38,171 bases of DNA from Saprospiraceae bacterium (GTDB lineage Bacteria; Bacteroidota; Bacteroidia; Chitinophagales; Saprospiraceae). Shown piece after piece: positions 1 through 7,580 of this stretch. Made by a program: the position numbers and the translations under genes. The stretch spans positions 1-38,171 of the forward strand of contig JADLHE010000075.1 in the NCBI GenBank assembly GCA_020848965.1, written 5' to 3'. Each line of letters begins with the position of its first letter. Within the stretch, counting starts at the first letter, position 1. The notes beneath the pieces are model-generated. The model was not told the DNA's origin. It made no database searches and saw only the letters and a list, made by a program, of their open reading frames with translations.

Positions 1-414
1 GGCAGGAAGGCGTCGGGGTTCTTCTCCGACAGTTTCCGGTAGGTGCCCAGTGCCTCCACGTATGCCCTTTCCGCTTCCGGCATCTTTTGGTTGGCACGGT
101 AATAGTTGCCGAGGTTGTTCAGCGTCGAGGCCACATCGGGCAGGAAGGCGTCGGGGTTCTTCTCCGACAGTTTCCTTCGGATGCCCAGTGCCTCCACGTA
201 TGCCCTTTCCGCTTCCGGCATCCTTTGGTTGTCACTGTAAAACACGCCGAGGTTGTTCAGCGTCGTGGCCACATCGGGCAGGAAGGCGTCGGGGTTCTTC
301 TCCGACAGTTTCCGGTAGGTGCCCAGTGCCTCCACGTATGCCCTTTCCGCTTCCGGCATCTTTTGGTTGGCACGGTAAATATTGCCAATGTTGTTGAGCA
401 CCACTGCCCTGCCA
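1..414. repeat. 138-bp tandem repeats encoding TPR units
   Basis: Three consecutive 138-bp units start at 1, 139 and 277, each opening with ggcaggaaggcgtcggggtt on the plus strand. Units 1 and 3 are near-identical over most of their length. Unit 2 differs in a few patches, and unit 3 diverges in its last ~40 bp. 138 bp is exactly 46 codons, so changes in copy number keep the frame. The array continues past the left edge. Confidence 0.9.
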
Positions 415-1352
415 TATTCATCTTTTGACAGCAACAAAGATTTTTCATAAAAGAGAGCGGCTTTGATGAAGTTGTTTTGTTGCTGAAGGAAAAATGCAAA
501 AGCAAATATCACCTCATCGTTTTTGGGGTCTGCCATCACTGCCTTATCATAAGCTTGCTCTGCTGCGGCAAAGTCGAGCGAAGTGATGGAATTTTTTGCT
601 TGCAGTACATAAGTCTCCGCAATCTGCCTCCGTCCTTTGGCCAATTCTTCTAAGCGGATAGTATGCTGGCGCTCTTCCTCTTCTATTTTTTGGAGCTGCT
701 CGTCGAGGTTGGCTTTTTCGATGAGTTCGTTGGCTTCCCGGGTCTTGCCCTTGGTGCTGAGTTCGTAGGCATCCCGGTAGAGTTGGGAGGCGGCGGCAAG
801 GTCCACTTTGTAGAGGGTTTTTACCATGTCGGCAACCTGGGAGAGGGCCTGGTCTCTTTCTGCGGTCAAAACAGCGATGCGGGTGTTCAAGCGGCCAAGG
901 GAGTCGGCGGGTATTTTATTACCTTCTATTTGAGCATAGAGTGGCGTTACCTGCTTCTTAAACTCCTGTTCGATGGCTGCCCGAATGTTCTTTTCTTGTT
1001 CCTTTAGGTCGGCGTCCCGCTCGGTATCGTTCACCATGCGGATGGTATGGGGGTTCTCGCCAGGGCGCAAGGGTACAAAGCTAAAAAGGTCTCTTTCATC
1101 GAGTACCGACCAGCCATCTTTTTGAACGGAAAAAACGATTTTGGAACCTGCTACAAACTCGTCTCTTTTTGGCAGCTTGAGTTCGAACTGGCCGAGGTTT
1201 GTTGTACCCTGAGGCGTCACACCAAAAACGCCGACCAACACGCCGCCAACGGGCTTGGCTTTGCGGTCTTTGACAAAACCTGTTATCGAGGTTTGGGCGT
1301 TTGCTTTAACAAGCAATAGCAAGAGGAATACGAGTAAAGGGGAGTTTTTCAT
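1..1352 (-). CDS. Exported TPR-repeat protein with N-terminal carboxypeptidase-regulatory-like domain (partial, C-terminus off left edge)
   Basis: The start is an ATG at 1352 and the frame stays open to the left edge, giving about 450 visible residues. Residues 1-20 are a signal peptide (MKNSPLLVFLLLLLVKANAQ), so the protein is probably periplasmic or surface-exposed. Residues ~22-95 resemble a carboxypeptidase-regulatory/CNA-B-like sandwich (TSITGFVKDRKAKPVGGVLV). A charged helical stretch follows to ~230. TPR helices begin near residue 255 and pass into 46-residue repeats containing LNNLGNYYRANQKMPEAERA and YRKLSEKNPDAFLPDVA. TPRs normally bind protein partners; the partner here is unknown. 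The ATG lies 45 bp after the stop of the EAD11 gene on the same strand, so the two are probably co-transcribed. I do not see which domain, if any, follows the repeats. Confidence 0.85.
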   Translation of the reverse strand, partial: MKNSPLLVFLLLLLVKANAQTSITGFVKDRKAKPVGGVLVGVFGVTPQGTTNLGQFELKLPKRDEFVAGSKIVFSVQKDGWSVLDERDLFSFVPLRPGENPHTIRMVNDTERDADLKEQEKNIRAAIEQEFKKQVTPLYAQIEGNKIPADSLGRLNTRIAVLTAERDQALSQVADMVKTLYKVDLAAASQLYRDAYELSTKGKTREANELIEKANLDEQLQKIEEEERQHTIRLEELAKGRRQIAETYVLQAKNSITSLDFAAAEQAYDKAVMADPKNDEVIFAFAFFLQQQNNFIKAALFYEKSLLLSKDEYGRAVVLNNIGNIYRANQKMPEAERAYVEALGTYRKLSEKNPDAFLPDVATTLNNLGVFYSDNQRMPEAERAYVEALGIRRKLSEKNPDAFLPDVASTLNNLGNYYRANQKMPEAERAYVEALGTYRKLSEKNPDAFL

Positions 1353-1397
1353 GGCTGTAAAAGGTTGGTTTTCAATATTTCCTAAGAATACAAATTA

Positions 1398-2552
1398 TCA
1401 TTTTTTGACTTTGACCATATCCACCCGAAAACGTGTATTGGTGGGATTGACAAAATTATCCCAAGGTTTGTAGCCGTTTTTTGACCCAATGAGACGGTAT
1501 CGGTCGTTTTGCATATTTTCTGGAATGGAAAAATTAAAAAGACCATTGATGTCCGTGGTATCTGCCATGCCTTCAACGCGGAAAATTACCCCGACGACTG
1601 GGTTGTTTTTTTCGTCAAAAGCTTGTCCAGACACCGTTCCGAGGCCAATGGCACGGGCCAGCAGGTTGACCGAATTTTTTCCTTTTACATCCACGGTCGA
1701 ATCGGCTGCAAAAGGTTCACTGTTTTCCAAGCGTATGCGGATAGGCTGTTTCATATCTTCGGGCGAAGTACCGGGGAACTCGGCCTGCCCATCAAGAAGC
1801 CGTGCGGATTTAGGGCCGCTGGGGAAAATGATTTTGACCGCCGCTTTGTCAGAAAAAGGGAGCGATGGCCAGCCGCCGCCGCTTTTTTCAACATAGACTC
1901 GTAGGGAAACAGGGGTGGATTTTTCATTGGCCGGATTAAATAAAAACACCAATAAAAACGCAGCAACGGAACCGCCCGCTTTTGCGACATTGCCCCAGTT
2001 TAATTGAAGAAAACCGGGCAATGTAACCGCTATGCCTCCCGCTGCAAGCGCCAACAACGTGCGGAATAAGGCATTGTTGTCAGCGGCCCAGCCGGGTATA
2101 AAAAGCGTAATGGCCAACAGCACCACGAATGCAGCGACGGCAAACCAGAAGGCCATCGTCATGTTTCCAGCAATTTGGTCATTTCCATTTTTGCCAGTTC
2201 CTCCGTCATCATCAGGCGGATTTCCATTGTCCGTGCCTGTTGGAGGTGGTGGGGTATTGCCATTGCCTGTATTCTGCGATGGCGGCTTGCTTACCGTGAT
2301 GCTGACACTTGCCCCATCGGGTAAATCGTTTATCAGTTCCAATAAAGCTTGTGTAATTTGATTATTGGTAAGGTTGATTTCACTGGTTGATTTGACACCT
2401 AATCGCCTTTCTCTTTCTATTGCTTGATAGCGAGATGATAGCAGCAAAACTTCGTTTTCATGCCTTGTACCAACTGCCATTTGTCTCATGGCCTCAATGG
2501 CCTCATCGAGTTGATTTTTGGCAATAAGGGCACGGATATTATTCTTGTCCAT
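1398..2552 (-). CDS. EAD11-like effector-associated domain fused to transmembrane helices and a carboxypeptidase-regulatory-like domain
   Basis: The protein is 384 residues from an ATG at 2552. Residues 1-80 match my memory of Effector-Associated Domain 11: an IRALIAKNQLDEAIEAMRQM helix, then ENEVLLLSSRYQAIERERRL and a NLTNNQITQALLELIN helix. EADs are small adaptor domains of bacterial conflict/STAND systems that recruit effectors through EAD-EAD contacts. A Gly/Pro/Asn/Asp-rich linker (~90-130) precedes about three hydrophobic segments (~133-155, 161-182, 190-206). The region after ~213 is extracellular or periplasmic if the topology is odd-pass. It ends in a carboxypeptidase-regulatory-like fold (~303-384: GTVSGQAFDEKNNPVVGVIF, then TDINGLFNFSIP). 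The gene leads a probable two-gene unit with the TPR gene. The domain call is strong by pattern; the function is inferred. Confidence 0.8.
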   Translation of the reverse strand: MDKNNIRALIAKNQLDEAIEAMRQMAVGTRHENEVLLLSSRYQAIERERRLGVKSTSEINLTNNQITQALLELINDLPDGASVSITVSKPPSQNTGNGNTPPPPTGTDNGNPPDDDGGTGKNGNDQIAGNMTMAFWFAVAAFVVLLAITLFIPGWAADNNALFRTLLALAAGGIAVTLPGFLQLNWGNVAKAGGSVAAFLLVFLFNPANEKSTPVSLRVYVEKSGGGWPSLPFSDKAAVKIIFPSGPKSARLLDGQAEFPGTSPEDMKQPIRIRLENSEPFAADSTVDVKGKNSVNLLARAIGLGTVSGQAFDEKNNPVVGVIFRVEGMADTTDINGLFNFSIPENMQNDRYRLIGSKNGYKPWDNFVNPTNTRFRVDMVKVKK

Positions 2553-2666
2553 ATATGTTTGATATTTTTGTGGTGAAATTAAGTAAAAAATGAAATGTTA
2601 TATTATTAGTCTATGTTTTCTCATAATTATTTCCCTCTATCCGCCTCTCCTCTATTGTGGCACGGT

Positions 2667-2682
2667 TTATGAATATTCATAA
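2667..2682. promoter_or_regulatory. Perfect 16-bp palindrome between divergent genes (candidate operator)
   Basis: ttatgaatattcataa is its own reverse complement. It lies 115 bp upstream of the EAD11 start and 125 bp upstream of the helical-protein start at 2807, in an AT-rich divergent spacer. A shared operator would suit the spot, but no regulator gene is adjacent. Confidence 0.4.
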
Positions 2683-2806
2683 TAACTCAACATTGGGATA
2701 GGGTTTCGCTTTTTATCTAACACAAAAAGAGGCGACGCAAGCGGTGACGCTTTGTGAGAAAACCGCCAGTGCTTGCCCGGCACCTCGACCAAATCCATTC
2801 CCACTT

Positions 2807-3955
2807 ATGGCAACAAAAGCCACCAAGGAAGCCACGGCTGCAGCAGCCAGCGCTTCCGAAACTCCCACACTACAAAGTACATTGCTGGAAATCGTTAGAC
2901 TGCCCTGTGCAAGGGAGTATTTCTTCCAAATGGCCCTCACGGGCTGGGGTTATTGCCGGGCCGACATCAAACTGTTCCAGGACGAAAGCGACCGCTACAC
3001 GGAGACGTTCATTGACGAACAGGTGACGCTCATAAATACCGTGAAAGCGCTGCCGGACGTGGCCGTGCGCCTTGCAGAGGTCAGCCTCGCCAACGATGCA
3101 CTGGTGGCTTGGCGGCAGCAGGTGGGCAGCTTGAGCAAACGCTTGGGGAAAGCATTGGCCTACACTTTTAAAAATCCGGCCACCTTGGAAGCAGAGCGAA
3201 AACTGTCGGGCCTGTACGAGTACGGCATCCCCAGCAGCGAGCCTTGGGGCAGTGTGGACAAGTTCCTGACAAAAGCCAATACCTATTTGACGAATAAAAT
3301 AGCCACGCTGGTAGCAGCCAAGGCGACCAAGGAGAGCTTGCAGACCCAGTTCGTGGAGGCTGCCGCAGGCTTTACGGTGGCTTGGACGGAATATATTGCG
3401 AAGGAAAAAGCCTATAATGACGGCACAAAAGCCGTGAACGATGGCCTCAAAGCTATTTTAGCTGAACTGAACCCTATGCTGGACGATGGCAAATCAATTT
3501 ACGAGTTTGACCCCGTTAATATCAAGAAATTCACCATCAAATACTTGGTGAGGGAAGTGCGGGGCGGGCATCCGGCGGGTTTGGAAGGCTATATGTATTT
3601 TGCCGAAACGGGCAAACCAATGGCCAATGCCCGTGTGGTAGTGGCAGGCGATTCGGAGAAATTCGCCGTGACGGACGCAAAGGGCAAGTACAAGCTCAAC
3701 TTGGCAGAGGGTAGCTTTGATTTCATTTATTCGGCGGCTGGAATGGCCCCACAAACAGTGGCCCGCAAGCTGACAGCAGGTGTTAGCAGCCGTCAAAATG
3801 TGTCGTTGTCGCCCGTACCCGTAGAAGTCGCCATCGTGCCAGAAACACCGCAGCTTGCTGCTCCAGTCACCAACACCGTCCGTGAACTCGCCAACGCCGT
3901 CTCCGGCGTGATGAACGGTGCGACGAATGGTGCGACGAACGGAGCGGCGGTTTGA
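2807..3955 (+). CDS. Helical protein with C-terminal carboxypeptidase-regulatory-like domain, unknown function
   Basis: I place the start at the ATG at 2807 (MATKATKEATAAAASASETP). A GTG at 2744 would add 21 residues of unlikely composition. The protein is 382 residues with no signal peptide or membrane helix visible. Residues ~30-250 are predicted almost entirely helical, with long charged helices of coiled-coil character. Residues ~265-335 resemble a carboxypeptidase-regulatory-like sandwich (GLEGYMYFAETGKPMANARV, then TDAKGKYKLNLAEGSFDFIY). The tail is low-complexity, ending in repeated Asn-Gly-Ala (MNGATNGATNGAAV). It is divergent from the EAD11 gene, whose product shares the C-terminal domain type, so a functional link is possible. 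I do not recognise the N-terminal domain. Confidence 0.8.
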   Translation: MATKATKEATAAAASASETPTLQSTLLEIVRLPCAREYFFQMALTGWGYCRADIKLFQDESDRYTETFIDEQVTLINTVKALPDVAVRLAEVSLANDALVAWRQQVGSLSKRLGKALAYTFKNPATLEAERKLSGLYEYGIPSSEPWGSVDKFLTKANTYLTNKIATLVAAKATKESLQTQFVEAAAGFTVAWTEYIAKEKAYNDGTKAVNDGLKAILAELNPMLDDGKSIYEFDPVNIKKFTIKYLVREVRGGHPAGLEGYMYFAETGKPMANARVVVAGDSEKFAVTDAKGKYKLNLAEGSFDFIYSAAGMAPQTVARKLTAGVSSRQNVSLSPVPVEVAIVPETPQLAAPVTNTVRELANAVSGVMNGATNGATNGAAV

Positions 3956-3992
3956 TTCAATTTAGCGGTATTTATAAGTTTTGAGATATTAT

Positions 3993-4020
3993 AGGCGTGG
4001 CGTTTAGCTGCGCCTTTTTT
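3993..4020 (+). terminator. Possible short-stem terminator between convergent genes
   Basis: A 5-bp stem (aggcg/cgcct, 3993-3997 with 4011-4015) is followed directly by seven T. It lies 37 bp after the stop of the 2807-3955 gene and just before the convergent exuT-like stop. The stem is short, so confidence is moderate. Confidence 0.45.
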
Positions 4021-4026
4021 TATTCC

Positions 4027-5307
4027 TCACAACTCCACCCGCCGCACCTTCGGCACCAGCAGGTGCATCACGCCCCAGGCCAGCACGTAGGCCATGCCAC
4101 TGATGATGAACATGATGTAATAGCCCGTTTCGATATGCCCCAAGCCTTTGTAATGGTCGAAGAGCCAGCCTGCCAGCTTCGACACGGCAACGCTGCCCAG
4201 CGTGCCCATCATGCCGCCGAAGCCGATGATAAAGGCCACGGCTTTTTTCGGGAAGGCATCGCTCACCGTCGTGTAGATATTGGCGCTCCATGCCTGGTGC
4301 GCCGCCGCCCCCAAGCCGATGATGCCGATGGCGTACCACATATTGAAGCCGCCCAGCCATTGCGCCAGCACCACGGGCAGCACGCAGCTGGCGTAGATGA
4401 GCATCGCCGTCTTGCGGGCCTTGAACACCGGCCAGCCTTTTTGGATGAAATACATCGGGAGCCAGCCGCCGAACACGCTGCCGAAAGTGGCGATGATATA
4501 AACCGTGGCCACGGGCAGGGAGAGTTGCGTCTTGCTGAGGCCGTATTGTTCTTTCAGGAAATCGGGCAGCCAGAACAGGTAGAACCACCAGATGCCGTCG
4601 GTCATGAGTTTGCCGATGGCAAATGCCCAGGTGGGACGGTAGCTGAGGGCTTTCTGCCAAGGCACTGCCGCTTGCTCCCCGGCAGCGGGAACCTCGTCGA
4701 GGTCGCTGTGTATATGGTCGTACTCCGCTTTGCCGAGGCGTGGCTGCTTGTCGGGCGTCTCGTAGAGCCAGAACCAGAAGGCCAGCCAGACCAAGCCCGC
4801 CGCTCCGATGACGAGGAAGGTCGTCCGCCAGCCGTATTGCAGGGCGAGGTAGGGCACGATGAGCGGTGCGATGATGGCCCCGACGTTGGTGCCGGAATTG
4901 AGGATGCCCGTGGCAAAGGCCCGCTCTTTTTTCGGGAACCACTCAGATACCGATTTGATGGCCGCCGGGAAATTGCCGCTCTCCGTCACGCCCAGACCAA
5001 TGCGGGCAAGGATGAAGCCGAAATTGCTGCCGACAAAATAATGCGCCATCGCCGCCACGCTCCACGACACGAGCGAGAGGGCATAGCCCATCTTCGTGCC
5101 GAGCCAGTCAATGAGGCGGCCCACGAAAAGCATGGCAAGGGCGTAGGATAGCTGGAAGGCCACCGTCACGTTGGCATAGTCCGTCTTTGTCCAGTTGAAC
5201 TCAAGATCGAGGTACTCCTTCACGAGGCTGATGACGGCCCGGTCGAGGTAGTTGATGGTGGTGGCGAAGAAGAGGAGGGCGCAGATGGTCCAGCGGTAGC
5301 TTTTCAT
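4027..5307 (-). CDS. MFS hexuronate/organic-anion transporter (ExuT-like, ACS family)
   Basis: The protein is 426 residues, the usual length for the anion:cation symporter family of MFS. The N-terminus has the family pattern (FFATTINYLDRAVISLVKEY), and the loop LFVGRLIDWLGTKMGYALS corresponds to the MFS A motif between helices 2 and 3. About twelve hydrophobic segments are visible. It should import glucuronate or galacturonate by proton symport across the inner membrane, because it is the last gene of the minus-strand set with uronate isomerase, KDG kinase and KDPG aldolase. Specificity cannot be read from sequence. It is separated from eda by 357 bp containing a large inverted repeat, so its expression may be partly independent of the upstream genes. 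Confidence 0.88.
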   Translation of the reverse strand: MKSYRWTICALLFFATTINYLDRAVISLVKEYLDLEFNWTKTDYANVTVAFQLSYALAMLFVGRLIDWLGTKMGYALSLVSWSVAAMAHYFVGSNFGFILARIGLGVTESGNFPAAIKSVSEWFPKKERAFATGILNSGTNVGAIIAPLIVPYLALQYGWRTTFLVIGAAGLVWLAFWFWLYETPDKQPRLGKAEYDHIHSDLDEVPAAGEQAAVPWQKALSYRPTWAFAIGKLMTDGIWWFYLFWLPDFLKEQYGLSKTQLSLPVATVYIIATFGSVFGGWLPMYFIQKGWPVFKARKTAMLIYASCVLPVVLAQWLGGFNMWYAIGIIGLGAAAHQAWSANIYTTVSDAFPKKAVAFIIGFGGMMGTLGSVAVSKLAGWLFDHYKGLGHIETGYYIMFIISGMAYVLAWGVMHLLVPKVRRVEL

Positions 5308-5363
5308 GAAAATGGAAATTGGAGGTGTAAAGGAAAATAATTAGGCTGTCCAATTCGGGAAGT

Positions 5364-5594
5364 ACATCCCCCTAACCCCCCAATATCATTAACTTAAGGG
5401 TTTTGATTGACAATTGTTGATTACATGATTGTTGATTTTTGATGTGATGGAGGATTTAAAATTGGCAATGTGCCAACATCTGCTATCAACATTCAACCAT
5501 ATCATCAACAATCATGTAATCATGTAATCAACAATTGTCAATCAAAAACAAGACAATGGCGCTAAGTTAATGTCATTGGGGGTTAGGGGGATGT
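5364..5594. repeat. Large nested inverted repeat in the eda-exuT spacer
   Basis: The outer arms 5364-5396 and 5563-5594 pair imperfectly (acatccccctaacccccc against gggggttagggggatgt). The inner arms ~5401-5436 and ~5504-5548 pair well; they use the words attgacaattgttgat and atcaacaattgtcaat. The right arm carries an extra catgtaat word. A small hairpin (ttggca/tgccaa) lies at 5462-5476. No gene is visible in 5308-5664, so this element accounts for most of that gap. Confidence 0.8.
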
Positions 5595-5664
5595 CTGTGC
5601 GAATTGAACGGCATTTAAATTTCATCTTAACACCTTGTAATTGGGGCATTAAGGTAGCGGGAAT

Positions 5665-6336
5665 TCAGAAATTCCTCAACTTCGAAATCAGCGCCAACGT
5701 TTCCCGCACCCGTTTTTCCAAGGAGTCAAAATCGCCGCTTTTCAGCACCTCCGACGAGATGAGCTGCGAGCCGAGGCCCACGCAGGTCACGCCCGCTTGG
5801 AACCACGCCCGCAGGTTTTCTTCCGTGGGTACCACGCCGCTGGTGGGCATGATGTTCGTCCAGGGCTGGGGTGCCCGCACGAACTTGACGAAGTCCGGCC
5901 CCAGCGCATGACTGGGGAACAGCTTGACGATTTCGCAGCCCAGTTCCTCGGCCCGACAAATCTCCGTCACCGAGCCGCAGCCGGGCAGGCTGGCCACTTT
6001 GCGGCGGTTGCAGGTCAGTACCACGTCTTCCCGAAGGGCGGGCGTCACCACGAAATTGGCGCCGAGCTGCATGTATAGCGAGGCCGCCGCCGCATCCGTC
6101 AACGAACCAACGCCGAGTATCATATCGGGCATTTCGCTGGCGCAATGCTTGCTCAATTCCCCAAAGACCTCATGGGCAAAATCGCCCCGACTGGTGAACT
6201 CCAGCAGCCGAGCGCCGCCCCGGTAGCAGGCCGCCACCACTTGTTTGCAAAGCGAAACATCGGCGTGGTAAAACAGCGGCACCATGCCCTGTTCGGCCAT
6301 TTTTTGATAGACTTGAATTCGTGTGAAACGTGCCAT
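5665..6336 (-). CDS. eda: 2-dehydro-3-deoxy-phosphogluconate (KDPG) aldolase
   Basis: The protein is 223 residues, typical for class I KDPG/KHG aldolase. The TIM barrel shows the catalytic elements: LLEFTSRGD, which carries the active-site Glu, and EIVKLFPSHALGPDFVK, whose Lys forms the Schiff base. The motif LGVGSLTDAAAASLYMQLGA fits the phosphate/substrate loop, and GVVPTEENLRAWFQAGVTCV fits the C-terminal strand pair. It cleaves KDPG to pyruvate and glyceraldehyde-3-phosphate in the cytosol, the last step of hexuronate breakdown. It sits 89 bp after kdgK on the same strand, and the spacer is filled by a word-repeat hairpin. Confidence 0.95.
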   Translation of the reverse strand: MARFTRIQVYQKMAEQGMVPLFYHADVSLCKQVVAACYRGGARLLEFTSRGDFAHEVFGELSKHCASEMPDMILGVGSLTDAAAASLYMQLGANFVVTPALREDVVLTCNRRKVASLPGCGSVTEICRAEELGCEIVKLFPSHALGPDFVKFVRAPQPWTNIMPTSGVVPTEENLRAWFQAGVTCVGLGSQLISSEVLKSGDFDSLEKRVRETLALISKLRNF

Positions 6337-6341
6337 TTTAG

Positions 6342-6422
6342 TTGGTTGACGGTTGTCGGTTGACGGTGGTCGGTTGACGGTGACCGAACCACCTACTACC
6401 GACCACCGACCACCGTCAACCG
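6342..6422. repeat. Word-repeat inverted repeat in the kdgK-eda spacer
   Basis: The left side 6342-6381 iterates a ggttgacgg/tgtcggttgacgg word. The right side 6398-6422 (accgaccaccgaccaccgtc, then aaccg) is its reverse complement. The structure fills almost the whole space between the kdgK stop (6426) and the eda start (6336). Confidence 0.85.
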
Positions 6423-6425
6423 ATT

Positions 6426-7439
6426 TTATCTACTTACCCTTCCCGTTGCGTTCCCGGCCATCAGCGCTTCCACTTCGGCCTTTGATACCAGGTTCATGTC
6501 GCCGGGGATGCTGTGCTTTAGGGTTGCGGCGGCAACGCCGAAATGCAGCGCCCACTGCGGGTCGGAAGGGTAGGAGCGGAGGCCAAAGATAAGCCCCGCC
6601 GTGAAAGCATCGCCCGTGCCTACCCGGTCCACGATGTGGGTGACGGGATAGCTGGGTGCTTCGCAAAACTGCTGGCCATCCCAGAGCAGGCCGGAGAAGC
6701 CGTTTTGCGAAGCATTGGGGTTGCTGCGCAAGGTGGTCGCCACCCATTTTGCACGGGGAAAGCGGTTTTTGAGTTGGGCCAGCATGGAGCGTTGTGCCTC
6801 CTCCCCATCGCCCTCCGGCACGATGCCGAAATAGTTGCGGACGTCCTCGGCAGCGCCCACGATGAGGTCGCAGCCAGCGGTCAGTTCCGGCATGACCTCC
6901 TTGGGCTGCTTGCCGTACTTCCAAAGGGCCGCCCGGTGGTTCAGGTCGGTGCTCACGGTCAGGCCCATGCGGTTGGCCACTTCGATGGCCTCCCGGCAAG
7001 CCTCGGCGGCGCTCTGCGAAATGGCGGGCGTGATGCCCGACCAATGGAACCAATCCGCTCCGGCAAAGGCGGCCTCCCAGTCAATCATGCCCGGCTGGAG
7101 CGTGGCCATGCTGCTGTGCGCCCGGTCATACACGACCTTGCTGCCCCGTTGCGAAGCGCCGTTTTCCAAAAAATAAATGCCGACCCGTTCGCCACCCCGC
7201 ACCACGTGGCGCAGCCCGACGCCATGCTTGCGCAATTCGAGGAGCAGCCGCTCGGCCATGTCGTTTTCCGGCAGGCGGCTCACCCATTCGGCGTCCATCC
7301 CGAACCGGGCCAGCGACACGGCCACGTTGCTTTCCGCCCCGCCAATGATGATTTCAAGGCTGGTGGCTTGCGCAAAACGCTGGTTGCCGGGAGGGGTCAG
7401 GCGCAGCATGGTTTCGCCGAAGGAGATTATTTTTTTCAT
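6426..7439 (-). CDS. kdgK: 2-dehydro-3-deoxygluconokinase (KDG kinase), PfkB family
   Basis: The protein is 337 residues. The N-terminus has the sugar-kinase strand MKKIISFGETMLRLTPPGNQ and the GGAESNVAVSLARFG substrate-binding motif. The C-terminal PfkB signature is DRVGTGDAFTAGLIFGL, whose second Asp is the catalytic base. It phosphorylates 2-keto-3-deoxygluconate to KDPG with ATP. It lies between uxaC and eda on the same strand, which supports KDG rather than ribose or fructose as substrate. The steps between UxaC and KdgK (tagaturonate/fructuronate reductase and altronate/mannonate dehydratase) are not encoded in this window. Confidence 0.93.
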   Translation of the reverse strand: MKKIISFGETMLRLTPPGNQRFAQATSLEIIIGGAESNVAVSLARFGMDAEWVSRLPENDMAERLLLELRKHGVGLRHVVRGGERVGIYFLENGASQRGSKVVYDRAHSSMATLQPGMIDWEAAFAGADWFHWSGITPAISQSAAEACREAIEVANRMGLTVSTDLNHRAALWKYGKQPKEVMPELTAGCDLIVGAAEDVRNYFGIVPEGDGEEAQRSMLAQLKNRFPRAKWVATTLRSNPNASQNGFSGLLWDGQQFCEAPSYPVTHIVDRVGTGDAFTAGLIFGLRSYPSDPQWALHFGVAAATLKHSIPGDMNLVSKAEVEALMAGNATGRVSR

Positions 7440-7474
7440 TCAATTGAGAATGTAGAATTGAGGCTGTGAAGCAT

Positions 7475-7580
7475 GTTTTTTGACGCAGATTTTTATGATG
7501 CTTATGATGAATTATGTTGTTGGACGGAACGTCCAACATAAAAAATCATTAAAAATCTGCGTCTTTCTGCGTCAAAAAAC
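7475..7580. repeat. Nested word-repeat hairpin overlapping the uxaC 3' end
   Basis: The left arm from 7475 (gttttttgacgcagattttt) pairs with the right arm ~7551-7580 (aaaaatctgcg, then ctgcgtcaaaaaac). Inside is a perfect hairpin with 9-bp arms, tgttggacg and cgtccaaca, around gaa at ~7516-7539. The right arm runs past the uxaC stop codon (7549-7551) into coding sequence, so the last residues of UxaC are encoded by the repeat. Confidence 0.85.

Noticed and set aside
1-414. CRISPR-like or satellite array
   Set aside because: The 138-bp periodic units are in-frame TPR codons of a longer protein, with no spacer structure.
3997-5151. Long plus-strand open frame (384 codons) opposite the exuT-like gene
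   Set aside because: It is His/Arg/Glu-rich without domain pattern and fully antisense to a clear MFS gene. GC-rich codon bias creates it.
5364-5594. Insertion sequence or MITE with terminal inverted repeats
   Set aside because: The outer arms pair, but I see no target-site duplication and no transposase-linked end. The structure fits the wider word-repeat class better.
6543-7469. Plus-strand open frame of 308 codons opposite kdgK
   Set aside because: Shadow of the PfkB gene; low-complexity composition and no recognisable motif.
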